NCBI RefSeq assembly: GCF_902362185.1
Contig: NC_044499.1
Location: forward strand, 12,735,764-12,799,763
Length of the DNA: 64,000 bases
Direction: 5' to 3'
From: Chanos chanos
Lineage: Eukaryota; Chordata; Actinopteri; Gonorynchiformes; Chanidae
Shown: piece after piece, positions 24,359-35,743 of the stretch
Layout of the letters: the number at the start of each line of letters is the position of its first letter
Position numbering within the stretch: position 1 is the first letter of the stretch
Notes under the pieces: model-generated
The model's database searches: none
The model's input: only the letters and a program-made list of their open reading frames with translations
Told to the model about the DNA's origin: nothing
Position numbers and translations under genes: made by a program

Positions 24359-27300
24359 TCACTGGTTCATCACTGAGCTGTAGATAATCGGTTCATCAGT
24401 AGAAGGCACTGGAACATTCTGGGAGTGGGATAAACATTCAGAAAAAGGAAAAAAAAAAAAAAAAAAGTCTAGGGTGCGTCTTGATGTTTTCATTAAAACT
24501 CATAATTCGTATAACTGATTGCCATGGAGAAATCATACACCACGACACCAGACTATGATTCGCATTCACCATCAACATCAACATCAACATCAACAGCAAA
24601 ATCAACATCAACATCAACATCAACATCGATTAACGTTTTGTTCACAGCAAAAAAAAAAAAAAAAAAGAATATGTTTTTCTAAACATGTTATAAACATAAA
24701 TGACTTCCTCATACTGTTTTACTGTCCATTTTCCACATGTTCCATCTGTCAAAGAAGGCATGACTGGACAGTGTGTGTGACTGCACAACATTAGAGTGAA
24801 ACTACAGACTGTTGAAATTAATTTAAATACTTTCCTTATGTCATTGCACTCTTCAAGATTATAAACAGACAATTTGCAAGTTAGGGTGTTCCTGCATCCT
24901 TTCAAACCGTAAACAAAAGCAATCATTAAAGCAAAACAGGAAATCAAACCTGATTTGGTGGGTCCTTGTTATTTCTTTTCTGGGTGACCACTGAGCTGTA
25001 TAGGACTTGGTCCTGTGCCTGTGTGAGAAAAGAAGTTAATATGAGGAAGTCTATACGTAGATGAAAATTTCCCTGATGTACATACAGTACCTTAATCTAG
25101 CCATCTCATGAGCTGTGTTAACCATTGTGTGTATACTGTATATTGCAAAAGAACAGCCTCAGAAGACAGTTTCACAAAGTAAGTGACACAGACAATATCA
25201 AGGGGGTTTCAGTATTTCCTTTTTCACGTGTCATGGAGAAGTTAACTCTAAATAACTGCTGACACAATATTAACACTAACTAAAACAGTTAATATTAAAA
25301 AGTTAATACTAAATAATTGCTTTATAATACAAGCTCATTTAAAAAATCTTATGAAAATGAAAATTCATAGACTAACTAGACTTCACTTCTAACTTTTCAG
25401 AGAGTTTATTTTTGTTGTAAATTAAAAATTGCTCTGCCATTTCTGCTATATGAACACTCACAGCGGCACAGATGTCCTTTGCATGTCCCTGACCAGCTGC
25501 AGGTTGAGTTCTTTCTGGGGGAGGAAAAGAACAAAAGAATTGAGTGGTGTTCACTCAATGTGGCCGTGCAGATACAAGATGTTTCCCCATTTATTCAGAT
25601 GTGTTAAGCAAGAATAATACTGAATAAATACTAAACTAATATCAAATTTGCCTTGTTAATTCATGAATTCACAAGCTTCATAATTAACAAACTAATTCAC
25701 AAGTGAGACATACGAATGATATTCTGGTAACATATTAGTTTTTTCAGCTTGAGATCATTTGTTTTGTTCACTGTGAAGGGTGTAGAAAAGGACCAACTTT
25801 GTTTGTATCTTAGCTTCCAAGTTACCATGCCAACCACTACCAGCAGTAGTAAAAGCCCCAAGGTCACCAGAGGGCCCAATACAGTCTCATCACTATGGAA
25901 ACAGAAATGGAAGTCTCAGTTTTGTAGCCAGCACTGGAAAATCTCTAAATACATGTGCAGTTCAGCGCTTCAGTATGAATTTAGTGCAGCAGTGAATTGA
26001 GTGTAAATACGTCTGTCAGTAAGGAATGTATCTACGTCTTGTGCGCATAAAGAAAATTAACATTACAAGTTCATTCGTCGCTACACGCAGGTTTCCTCAA
26101 CCGGTTGTGTATTTCACACAAGGAAGTTAAATGTGCTAAAACAGTTGTGGTTTCAAATTTACAGCTCAAAAGGGGAACTTGATGCAGAACATTATAAGCA
26201 AAATTTGGAAAAAAAAAACTGTTAACATTTTTGCATGGGGAAGTTAAGTTCCAAATAAGAACATGTCACGTAGCTGCTGTTGCTTCCAGTACAATAACTT
26301 TCATCTGTAAAATCGGAGTGCTGAAAATACTGTGATGCCACAAAATAAGAGCTAAAAATGTATTTATTATCAATGCAAGTCAACATTCAAACAATTGCAA
26401 GGTACTCTTAAAAGTTAGCACTTACATGGATTCAATAAGCTCATCGGTACTGTGGTTTGAGGGTAAAACTATAGGAAGTGAAATTAAACATACCAGGAAC
26501 AATAGATATTAGTTCATTATCAATGATAAGAATGCAGCAAAGGGGAAATAAAACAGGTGAGTTCCTTTTCAACACATATTCTAAAATACTACTTACTTGT
26601 GTCACTGACATTGAAGTAAACAGGGACCTGGAGGTCTCCTACGGCACACCAGTACCAGCCAGAGTCATCCGTCTTCACTCCTGTCATCAGCACATTCAGA
26701 GACCCTTTCCCATCATCACTCACATGCACTGATGAACTCTGGGATATCTCTTGCTTCCCCACTATTTCGCAGTTCCAGTCTTTAAACCTGCACCACTTTT
26801 TCTCCTTATGTTTGTAACTCTGACTGTAGAGACACTGGACACTCGCATTGCCCCCTTCCACAACACTCACTGTGCTGTTCACCACTGACAGATCAGGATC
26901 TGAACACAAAAGTCACAGAAATATGAATAAAGACTGAAGATCAGCAAAATGACTGAAGAATGCAGAGTATGTGCAATGTATAGCGATTGCATGAGTTTTT
27001 TTTTTACTTGGACTGACTGTGAGATACAAATATTTCCTGTCATCTTGCGTGAAAATTCCACCAATCTCGACAGCACACCAGTGGTAACCCGCGTCTGAGG
27101 TCTGCAGGTTGTTCATAGTCACAGTAAAAAGATTTTGATCTGGGTGATGAGTGATTGACACTTTCCCATTGCTGTCTGAAGGATCCACTATGCTACACGT
27201 GCTCCACGTATACCCTTTGCACCAGTATTTGAAGTTTTGTTTGTATTTTTCATTATACAGACATGGAATGGCTACAGATCTTCCATGTTGTCCAGCAACG

Positions 27301-28252
27301 TGATCCAGTGTCCTCATACTCTTGGTCTCTGTAAAAAAAAAAAAAAAAGTAATCTTAGATATGATCTCATTTATCTAAAGTTTCAATGTAGCATTTCAGC
27401 ATGTCAGTAAAACTAATGTCATATACTGGGGACAGATTATGAGTTCTCCGTTAGCTGTAATAGTCTCTGAGAGCTCTCAATGACAATGTCTGATGCAGTC
27501 ATCCAGCCATCCATGTAGTGATGCTAGTGATGTGCAGTTTGCGAACAAGTCGTTCTTTTTTAGCGAAAACACGAGTTTGAACTCGGATAGCTCGAGTTCG
27601 AAAGCTCGAGTTCGACGGTTCACGGCAGTGGACAAGTCTACGCGAAGACTTAACTAATATTCTTGGTCGTCCTGTCGATTCAGTGTATACGCCATTCCAG
27701 TGTCCCGTTAGGCCTAGCTAGCAGATCTTTGGAAACAAGTAAGAGGCTTAAAGACACACAGGCTGACTTTTGCGTAGTTAATAAATGCGATGTTTTGGTT
27801 TATGTAACCTGATTAAAAAACTGATATTAGAAACTTTTTTTCAACAACTAAACGATACCACTGTTTGTTCGAAAGAAACAAAACGAGTTTTAAAGACATG
27901 CACATAATTGCATGATGTTAAACTAACGTGTTTTGGGCTACGCACGTTTATCGACAGGCTACATGATTTATTTTACCATTTTGAAATTTAAATTTAAAGG
28001 GAACATTAGCATGGAAGAAATAATTAGCTTTATTGAAATTATGCAATGTTTGAGTAATCATTTTATCAGCATTAGATTTGTACCAGGCCTTTTGACTTCA
28101 ACGTAAAGCTTCAGCAAGTGCCGCAAATGCATCTGTCTTATGTGCACAAGTGTAAATAGGAGACTACAAGAACATAAATGTATTATATAAATTGCTTTAC
28201 CTGAGAAGAAGAAGAGAGCAAACCAAAAAAAACCTATCAAAAAATTATCCAT
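24359..28252 (-). CDS. CD300/pIgR-like (CMRF35-like) inhibitory receptor 1, two Ig domains, two ITIMs
   Basis: Eight exons splice in frame to about 331 residues: 28252-28201 signal peptide (MDNFLIGFFWFALFFFS); 27328-27008 Ig-V1; 26899-26597 Ig-V2; 26468-26426 stalk; 25892-25798 TM (GPLVTLGLLLLLVVVGMVTW); 25514-25462 tail; 25018-24950 ITIM VLYSSV; 24418-24359 ITIM IIYSSV and stop. Phases run 1-1-1-2-1-0-0. Both Ig domains show the CD300 pattern of an extra Cys pair (IPCLYNEKYKQNFKYWCKG; QCLYSQS...KKWCRFKDWNC) and the WCAV F-strand Cys. The TM has no charged residue. ITIM receptors of this family recruit SH2 phosphatases in myeloid cells; the ligand is unknown. The TM donor (AAA|GTTGGT) is weak but its phase and length fit the paralogues. 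Confidence 0.88.
24563..24627. repeat. CATCAA hexanucleotide microsatellite
   Basis: About ten CATCAA units with one CAGCAAAAT interruption, in an intron between the two ITIM exons of receptor 1. Its translation gives HQHQ strings that are not coding. Confidence 0.92.
27531..27640. mobile_element. Possible hAT-type terminal sequence in receptor 1 intron 1
   Basis: The phrase GTGATGTGCAGTTTGCGAAC followed by AAGTCGTTCTTTT and repeated CTCGAGTTCGAA-like words resembles the ends of hAT elements common in fish. Neither the opposite end nor a target duplication was identified, so this is a fragment at best. Confidence 0.3.
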
Positions 28253-28289
28253 CTGAGTAAATGTGTGTGTGTGTGTGCGCCCCCGTAAA

Positions 28290-28640
28290 ATGTAATCCTT
28301 CGTCTCTTCATTTGTCTGAGTCAGGTCTTGATAGGAGGTACCGGAGGATCTGCTTCCACCAGACTATGCAACAGTTTCTTTCCTCAGGCAGTGAGGTTTC
28401 TCAACAGCCTGAACATTCAGACCTTCCACACAGTTTCTATTTGACCTTCTTCCTTTTGCACAATAAACTGAACTGTCACTCTAAACAACACACGTACCTG
28501 CACACCTATTGCTGCTAGAAACTCACTGTACGTGTCAGGCGTGCTTGTTATGTCTAGGTTTGTGAAAATAATGTTTAATGTGTAACAGTGGCATTTGTTG
28601 TACAGTGTGCATGTACAGGGTTTTTGTACATTGTACAGTC
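28290..28640 (+). mobile_element. 3' fragment of an L2/CR1-like LINE
   Basis: A conceptual translation of the start (RRYRRICFHQT...QFLSSGSEVSQQ) resembles the conserved C-terminal end of fish L2/CR1-type ORF2 (RYR...R...SFFPRAVRLLN). It is followed by the usual short 3' UTR phrase CACAATAAACTGAACTGTCA. Only the last part is present, as expected from 5' truncation at insertion. It lies just upstream of receptor 1's signal exon. Confidence 0.55.
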
Positions 28641-30263
28641 CCAAGATATTTCTTTAAACTTAGGATATCTCTTTAACTGCTTAATACTTTTTGTTTTTAG
28701 TGTGCGCTATTTGTTTTAAGTGGCGCTGTAGTCGAAATGCAATTTCGATAACAGACACGTACACGTGGCTTTTGCACCATGTGGCTAGTTCATTTTCCTT
28801 ATGCTCCTCCTGGAAATGCTCCACAAATCACAAGAAATGTTTTAAATTAAACATTTCTTTTAAACATTTCTCTAAACATTGTCTTTTTAAAATTTCAATT
28901 CTGATTGGACGGTTTGATCGTGGAAAACTCTTGGATGGTGCCAAAAGGTTTGTCATTGTTGTTCGAGTCTTTGTGAATCTTCATAGTCCACTTTCAGTAA
29001 TAATTTCTGACATTTATGGTTGATAGCAAAAAACCAGCTTACATGCACGATTTATTTTAGTTTGTTTTATTTATTTTTGTTCACTTCGTTTTTGGTTCAA
29101 GTCAGTCTATTGATTTTTTACTTTTTATTTATCGCTAGGTTACAGGGTAATAATGGGCCTCAGCACGGCTAGTTTTGCTAACTTATGCTTTATTTTCATC
29201 CCATAAGATTCATACATTAGGTCTGTTTCTGTGATCATCTGTATCCATAGGTTTTCAATTCTTATTAAAAAGCTTAAAAACACCTATTTTGAGGTCTAGC
29301 ATCTTGTCTGCTGTTCCAACCCATGCATAGCCTTGAATAAAGGGCCTTGTATGCACAGAGACTGGTGTGCACACACATATGGCGCTATAAGATAAAAAAA
29401 AAAATGAGTTGCTCTTTCAAACATTTGTTCGGTACGTTACCATGGGAATGCCCTCTTGACATCTTGCACGTCATTGCTCATCATGTTATCGGAGAATCGC
29501 TTACGTTAAGCCTGACAGTAACAAAATAAGCAGATAACCTTTTGGAAAACCTCCATTATACATAAGAAATATGATTATGAGGCTGTGAAATATAACAGTG
29601 CTTTCTGCATGCATGAAAAATGATCAGATACAAGTGTTGATTCCCCTGCCAGTCAAACCAGCCTGGCACCAGGCCTTTGCTAAAAGCACATTTAATAATG
29701 TAGTGTACAGATCTCTAGGCTAACCAGTAAACACGAGATGACAACACTAAACCACTAGTTAAGCCTATGGTGGAGAAAAGAGTTCCTGCTTTTAGTGTGA
29801 ATGTAAGAGAGAGTGACTGCATGATCCTGAGGCCTGTATTCAAGTCATCGGTATATACAATATACATGAGAAAATCGTTTTTTCTGTATGTGTGTGTGTG
29901 TGTGTGTGTGTTTCCTTTCATAACTATACTGTCTGTGCATGATAGTTATGATTATGGTGATTAAACACAATGATGTGCTCTATCTGTGCCCTATGAGAAT
30001 GAAGACTCAGACAATTCATTTGATTTTACATCACATTTTACACTGATTTTAGTTTACTGTCAATAATAAGTTCCCATTTCTCAGAAAGGAAAAATCTTTG
30101 ATACAAATATAAATTTATTAAATCTCAGCATTGACGCAAGGCCCAAGACAAACACTATGAGTGAGCGTGAGGGCATTACAAAGTCGATCGCTGCCACAAG
30201 GGGGAGCTATTTAACAGCAACAGCAACAACCAGGACAGCAACAACTCAAGATATCCAGCCTGG
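28641..30263. other. Intergenic interval between receptors 1 and 2
   Basis: AT-rich sequence with a GT tract at 29888-29910 and no ORF resembling a known protein. It would contain the 3' UTR of receptor 2. No Ig-like exon relic was seen in it. Confidence 0.5.
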
Positions 30264-30467
30264 GGGGTATTCCAGAAAGTGGGTTTAGTGAGAACTCAGA
30301 GTTAGTTAACTCAGAGAAAGTAGTAAACCTCCTAATAGAAGAGCCCTATGACTTCGTTATCCTAGCAAAACAAAGTCAAACAAAGTGCTCTTCTACAAGG
30401 AGGTCTACTACTGTCTCTGGGTTAACAAACTCAGAGTTTTGACTAAACCCGCTTCCTGGAATACCCC
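30264..30467. mobile_element. Foldback MITE, copy A
   Basis: About 200 bp with long terminal inverted repeats. The left end reads GGGGTATTCCAGAAAGTGGG then TTTAGTGAGAACTCAGAGTT; the right end is its near-complement, ending AAACCCGCTTCCTGGAATAC CCCC. The arms nearly meet around CCTAGCAAAACAAAG. No coding capacity. It lies in the presumed 3' flank of receptor 2 and is related to copies B and C. Confidence 0.85.
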
Positions 30468-30830
30468 CGTGGAATACCCCGCTGATATTTCCGAAAGAGC
30501 AATTGTTTGTTTATATGACTCATACTTCTCAAAATATACAGTGACAAATGAGACTATAAGGGTTTGGTTTGACATTCCCCTGTAACACACTTCAACGATA
30601 GAAATGACATGCTAGTTTTGAAACAGACCAAAGAATTACTACAGAACTGTTTTAATTATTGAATTCGGTTAGTTGTCTAGACGTACCTGACTGAACAGCA
30701 TTTTCGCTGAAACATTTGACAAGGTTTCAGAGTACTTCAACTAAAAGGTGTCAGGAGAACTGTGAACAGGTATGAATTTTGTGCGTGTTGGCTGAGCTTA
30801 CTGGCCTTTTTTGATCCCATAATTCACTTT

Positions 30831-33800
30831 TCACTGGGGCTGCACAACAGAGCTGTAGATTACCGCAGGTGCTTAGGAATCCTGAGAAATATTCAAAGAC
30901 AAAATATTAGGTGAAAATTTCAGTTATTCTAAATGTATTTATTTATTTATCTTAAATTCAGTGGTCAAAAAATTCACCAGAACTTACTGCTTTCCTCTGG
31001 TTTGACTGAATTGTGCTGACTGGACTGTAGGTCACATCGTCTAACGAGAATGAGATCTGTGAATAGAATGGTTTAATTATTTGGGCGGCCAGGGTCCTCT
31101 CTGTGTGAAGTCTGCATGTTTTCCCTGTGTCTGCGTGGGTTTCCTCCCACAGTCCGAAGACATGCAGGTTGGGCGACTGGAGACATTAAATTGCCCATAG
31201 GTATGAATGTGAGTGCGTTTGTCTGTGTGTCTGCCCTGCGATGGACTGGCAGCCTGTCCAGGGTGTTTCCCCACCTTTGGCCCTATGAGCGCTGGGATTG
31301 GCTCCAGCACCCTCTGCGAGCCTAACTAGGATAAGTGGCTTAGATAATGAGTAATGAGTGAATTAGGACAATATTTCACTGGACAGCACTTCTGTTTTAC
31401 CTGTCCAATACTCTATGCAATATCTGTGAGTTTTAAGTTTTAAATTTGTTTTTTTTTTTTGTCACCAACATAATTATATTTACATTTCATAAGCTTACCC
31501 TTGACTTCCCTTCAGCTACTGCACTGTATACCACAGGGTCTTCAGATACAGCACTAGTCTTCTATACGCAGACACACGAAGAGCACTGTTAGAATATAAC
31601 GTGTTGTAGCATGCATGCATACAGATAAACTGTGAGTCCTGCTTCACAAAACATTTCAAAATATCATATTTATATTAACAAAAGGCCATGAAATATGACA
31701 TTGTCTGTTATTTTTGCCCTAGGATTACATACCTGTTTCAGATTCTTCTTTCCCTGGTCGAAAACTACTGTATGATACAAGAGATCACAGTTAGCCTGTG
31801 GGGAGACAGCATTTGGGTGAATTAATTTCTTCTTTTCTACACTGCAAAGCACTTGAGTCTCCACATGTAAAAGTAGAGATACTTTCACCAAAAAAGAATT
31901 ATTTTAGGTACAGCTAAAATATACCTCCTGGAAGATACTGAAGTAAGAGTAAAATACTCACTCACTTACAGTTTACAAAAACAGTTGTCTGTTTAACTCT
32001 ACTTAGAGTCCTTTTTTTTTTTTAGCAAAACTACTTCTACTTTTACTTTTGCCATCTCTGGAATATATCAATCACCAGAGTCATCTCTGATAATGATGTT
32101 CTGTTAGGACAGGACACACAAGCTCTCACTTAGCTAATGCCTCCAACTCAAAAGCTGTTGGAAGCAGAAGAGTATTTTAATACAAAAAATCAGATCATTT
32201 ACTGTGTGGCTGGTTCTGCTGTCATGGTTTTCTCTTGTCCTGGTTTGGGGTTTGTCTTTACAAGAAGAAAGAAAAAAAATGATTTATATCTTAAAAATCT
32301 TGGTATAAAACAGATATATTTAATAATACACCTATACATAAGTCTGCAAAAAGTTGTATATTTCAATCCATATCAGCTAGTGTGTTTTTCTTCGTTTTTG
32401 ATTTAAGGCTTCTCTTTGCAAAAGGAAAAAACAATAGTTTTACTATGAAGAATGTTCCCAGCAACAATGACAACTACAACAGCGACGACAACAACAACAA
32501 TAATAACAACAGCAAATCTGGGGTATTCCGGAGAGCAGGGAGCTGTTCCAGAAAGTGGGTTTAGTTAAAACTCTGAGTTAGTTAACTCAGAGTGAGTAAT
32601 AAACCTCCTAATAGAGGAGTCCTATGGCTTCATTCTCCTAGCAATACAAAGCCATGAGGCTCTTCTATTAGGAGGTTTACTACTTGTTCTGAGTTAACTA
32701 ACTCAGAGTTTTCACTAAACCCGCTTTCTGGAACACCTCCCAGGTTTAGTGAAAACTCAGAATTAGTTAACTCACAACAAGCAGTAAACCTCCTAATAAT
32801 AGAGCCCTATGGCTTCATTTTCCTAGCAAAACAAAGCCATAGGGCTCTTCTATTAAGAGGTTTACCACGTGCTCTGAGTTAACTAACTCAGAGTTTTCAC
32901 TAAACCCGCTTTCTGGAACACCCCTCTGGCCTAAGTTAGGTTTAATAATTTTTTAATTATGAAGAAGAAGTACACACTGCGCCAGTGTTTCAGCTTTCTG
33001 TGCACGATAGAGACAGACAGTATTAACAGCAGCAGCAGCAGGCCTGCGGTCCCCAGGACAGCCCAACCTATCCCGTTCCTGTAATATCAGAAAGTGCCTC
33101 TGTTCTGAATTCTGCGGCCAAAACCTGCTCGTTCTAAAATATAGAAACGCTGAAGCAGGTTTTACACTAAAGCAAGTAAAAAGGCTCAAATCTTATGTTT
33201 GTTTCGAGCATTTCGGGGGTTTTTTCTCTTGCAAGCAATATATTAGCTGAGATAATTGTGAACTGTTAACATGCGAGTAACACATGTCAGTATTAAAAAT
33301 ACTGGAATCACACATACTTGAAATATCTCTGGTGATCCACGCTGTGTGAAGTGTCATTTCTAGTCATTAACCTACTTATATACAGAATGATGGAGATGTA
33401 CATTTTCGAAGCACAAAGAAAGAAAAGAAGAAGTTAATGGGACAAATTTAAATAACCAAAAGGAAATCGAAAAGGGGAAGTAGCGCTGTTCGCAAATGTT
33501 TCCTCGGATAGAAGACTAAGATTGATTCATTATAACTGACAGAAACATAAATAAGATATTTTGTTAATATCATGTTAGTGAACTGTTACATACTTACATT
33601 AGGATGTCATTACTTTTACTTGGAGAAATAGCTGTTGTCAAACCTAAAGCATGAGAGAAAAGTTGGGAGCTTTGGTGTCAGTGTTAGTAAATACATTCAT
33701 ATGTTTTGTTGGGAGCTTTGGTGTTGGTGTTAGTAAATGCATTCATATGTTTCAATTTGTTTAATCACTTTGTCATCTTACCCAAATTTTTCCTATTGAG

Positions 33801-34827
33801 ACTGATGTGGACAGGGACCCGTAGGTCTCCTACAACACACCAGTACCAGCCAGAGTCATCCGTCTTCACTCCAGTCATCAGCACATTCAGAGACCCTTTC
33901 CCATCATCACTCACATGCACTGATGAACTCTGGGATATCTCTCGCTTCCCCACTATTTCGCAGTTCCAGTCTTTGAACCTGCACCACTTTTTCTCCTTAT
34001 GTTTGTAACTCTGACTGTAGAGACACTGGACACTCGCATTGCCCCCTTCCACAACACTCACTGTGCTGTTCACCACTGACAGATCAGGATCTGAACACAG
34101 AAATGAAGGATTTGACGCAGCTTGAATAAAATGTCCATTTACATTTTAAATGCTAAAAATATTTACATCTTCAATAGATCCTTATTGATGTATAGCTTAA
34201 AAACTGGAAAAGGACATCATACCTGATTGGACCTCGAGATAAAGATCCATTTTATAATCCGGCTGAAAATAATTTCCAATCTCAACACAACACCAGTACA
34301 GATCAGAATCACCACTCTGGAGATCTCTCACAGTCACAGTGAAGAGATGCTCAGATGGCTTGTCCATGACTGACCACTTGTGTGATGTTAAATTTGCATA
34401 TTTTGTAGAGCAGTAATTGAATGCTGATCCTCTGCACCAGTATTTACGATGTTGTTCATATTGTTTATTATAATCACAAGGAATAGTTACAGATTCTCCA
34501 GTTTTTACAGTCACTGTTGGCCTTGCCCAGCCAAAGGGCATGTCTGTGTAGAAAGCACATCAAATGCGGTGACTATGACATGAATAAACTGAGAAGAAAA
34601 GAATTGTCCATAGACACTACACACAATTTGATCAGCACTGAAGTCATTAAAGGTCATTAAGCAATTGCATTAATATGATTAAAAGCATTAGAATACTTTT
34701 CACTGACGGGTTACAAAATTCAATTACCCTGTGATGGTTATTATCAAGGAATAATGAAAGTAATAAAATGATTAACAGAAATAACCTTACCTATGGTGAA
34801 CCAAAGGAATATCACAGTGCAGTACAT
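30831..34827 (-). CDS. CD300/pIgR-like (CMRF35-like) inhibitory receptor 2, two Ig domains, three to four ITIMs
   Basis: Ten exons splice in frame: 34827-34791 signal (MYCTVIFLWFTI); 34543-34223 Ig-V1; 34090-33782 Ig-V2; 33643-33598 stalk; 33078-32978 TM (GWAVLGTAGLLLLL); 32255-32203 tail; 31795-31733 ITIM LLYHTV; 31558-31499 ITIM VVYSAV; 31056-30988 ITIM VTYSPV; terminal exon from 30881. Phases are the same as in receptor 1 and the first tail exon has the same length (53 nt). In the terminal exon the frame meets TAA at 30875-30873 after two codons (about 355 residues in total). A fourth ITIM, VIYSSV, and its own stop (30833-30831) follow in the same frame, aligned with the last ITIM of receptor 1. 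The Ig-V2 exon is almost identical to that of receptor 1. Confidence 0.87.
31078..31365 (-). repeat. Dispersed SINE/LINE-tail-type fish repeat, inverted copy
   Basis: Contains GTTTCCTCCCACAGTCCGAA, GACATGCAGGTTGG, TGCGATGGACTGGCAGCCTG and TAAGTGGCTTAGATAATGAG. It is the reverse complement of the repeat at 53091-53385. It sits in the intron between two ITIM exons of receptor 2. The exact family name is not certain from memory. Confidence 0.8.
32542..32741. mobile_element. Foldback MITE, copy B
   Basis: A near-perfect palindrome of about 200 bp. The left arm starts GTTCCAGAAAGTGGGTTTAG and passes through GAGTTAGTTAACTCAGAGTG and AAACCTCCTAATAGAGGAG; the right arm is the complement and ends AAACCCGCTTTCTGGAACAC. 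It abuts copy C and lies in the intron between the TM and first tail exon of receptor 2. Confidence 0.9.
32742..32925. mobile_element. Foldback MITE, copy C, joined to copy B
   Basis: The same palindrome as copy B, directly adjacent, but missing the outermost 15 or so bases of its left arm (it starts at AGGTTTAGTGAAAACTCAGA). Its right end is complete. The arrangement looks like insertion next to, or recombination with, copy B's right end. Confidence 0.88.
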
Positions 34828-35743
34828 ATGTGTGTATGAGTGTTAACACAACACAGAACTGGATCTCCTACATCTGCAATTGCCTGACTTGCAGAGCAAA
34901 ACAGTTCCTGTTTTTTTTTTGTTTTTGTTTTCTGTGTGCCTCTCTACAAGCAATGAAGCACACAAATACATTTTATGGTACCTTGTATCTTCACCCTCTT
35001 CACCTCTTCACCAAATTTATAAACTTTAACTGAAACCACAGTTACAGAGGATGGTCATGTACACGCTCTGGAATAGGAGAATACAAATAAATATTCTCTG
35101 GATATTTCATGTGACTATTTTTGGGAGATCCAGCAGCACAATTACAGCAAAGACATTTTGATTAAAATGCACATTGAAAATGATTACACAGAAATGCCGT
35201 TGATACTTCAGACTGTGTAGTTTGTTGGACATTTTATTGTTCACTTGTTCAAGGAAGCATACAATATTTAACGGCCTGGTGTTGTCTAAGCCAACATCCT
35301 GTTAAACAACCGCAGGGTTGTGGTGCATCAACAACCTCTCACATTTGCCCTCACTGCTGTATAAATTTAGCATTTGGACCCTAAAGGTCAAAGGCCTTCA
35401 AATGGAACATAAAACAATGACAGGGCATGACTCTGAGCAACATTTACACTGATATTGTTGTGATGGACTTAAACTGAGAACTTGTGCATTGGAATTTAAA
35501 TAAAAGTAACATGAGTGAAACACAAAGAATATGTAAATAATGAGTGAGAACATTTAACTCAGTAGTAGACATGACATCCATTACTAACACTGTATCGTAC
35601 ATAAAGAGTGAGCGGCCTGATGAACAGTGATTTTTGCATTATACATAGTATGACTTTAAACTCAAATTCATTTGGATAAACAAGCATGGCTATTGTTGCA
35701 GGCAGTGCTTACACTGATATGTTAAATACAAAGATTTCCTCCC
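34828..35743. other. Intergenic interval between receptors 2 and 3
   Basis: Receptor 2 promoter/leader area next to 34828, then AT-rich sequence that would include the 3' UTR of receptor 3. No other coding segment was recognised. Confidence 0.5.

Noticed and set aside
24519-24794. Frame with HQHQHQ run
   Set aside because: A CATCAA microsatellite inside an intron of receptor 1; no splice sites bring it into the receptor frame.
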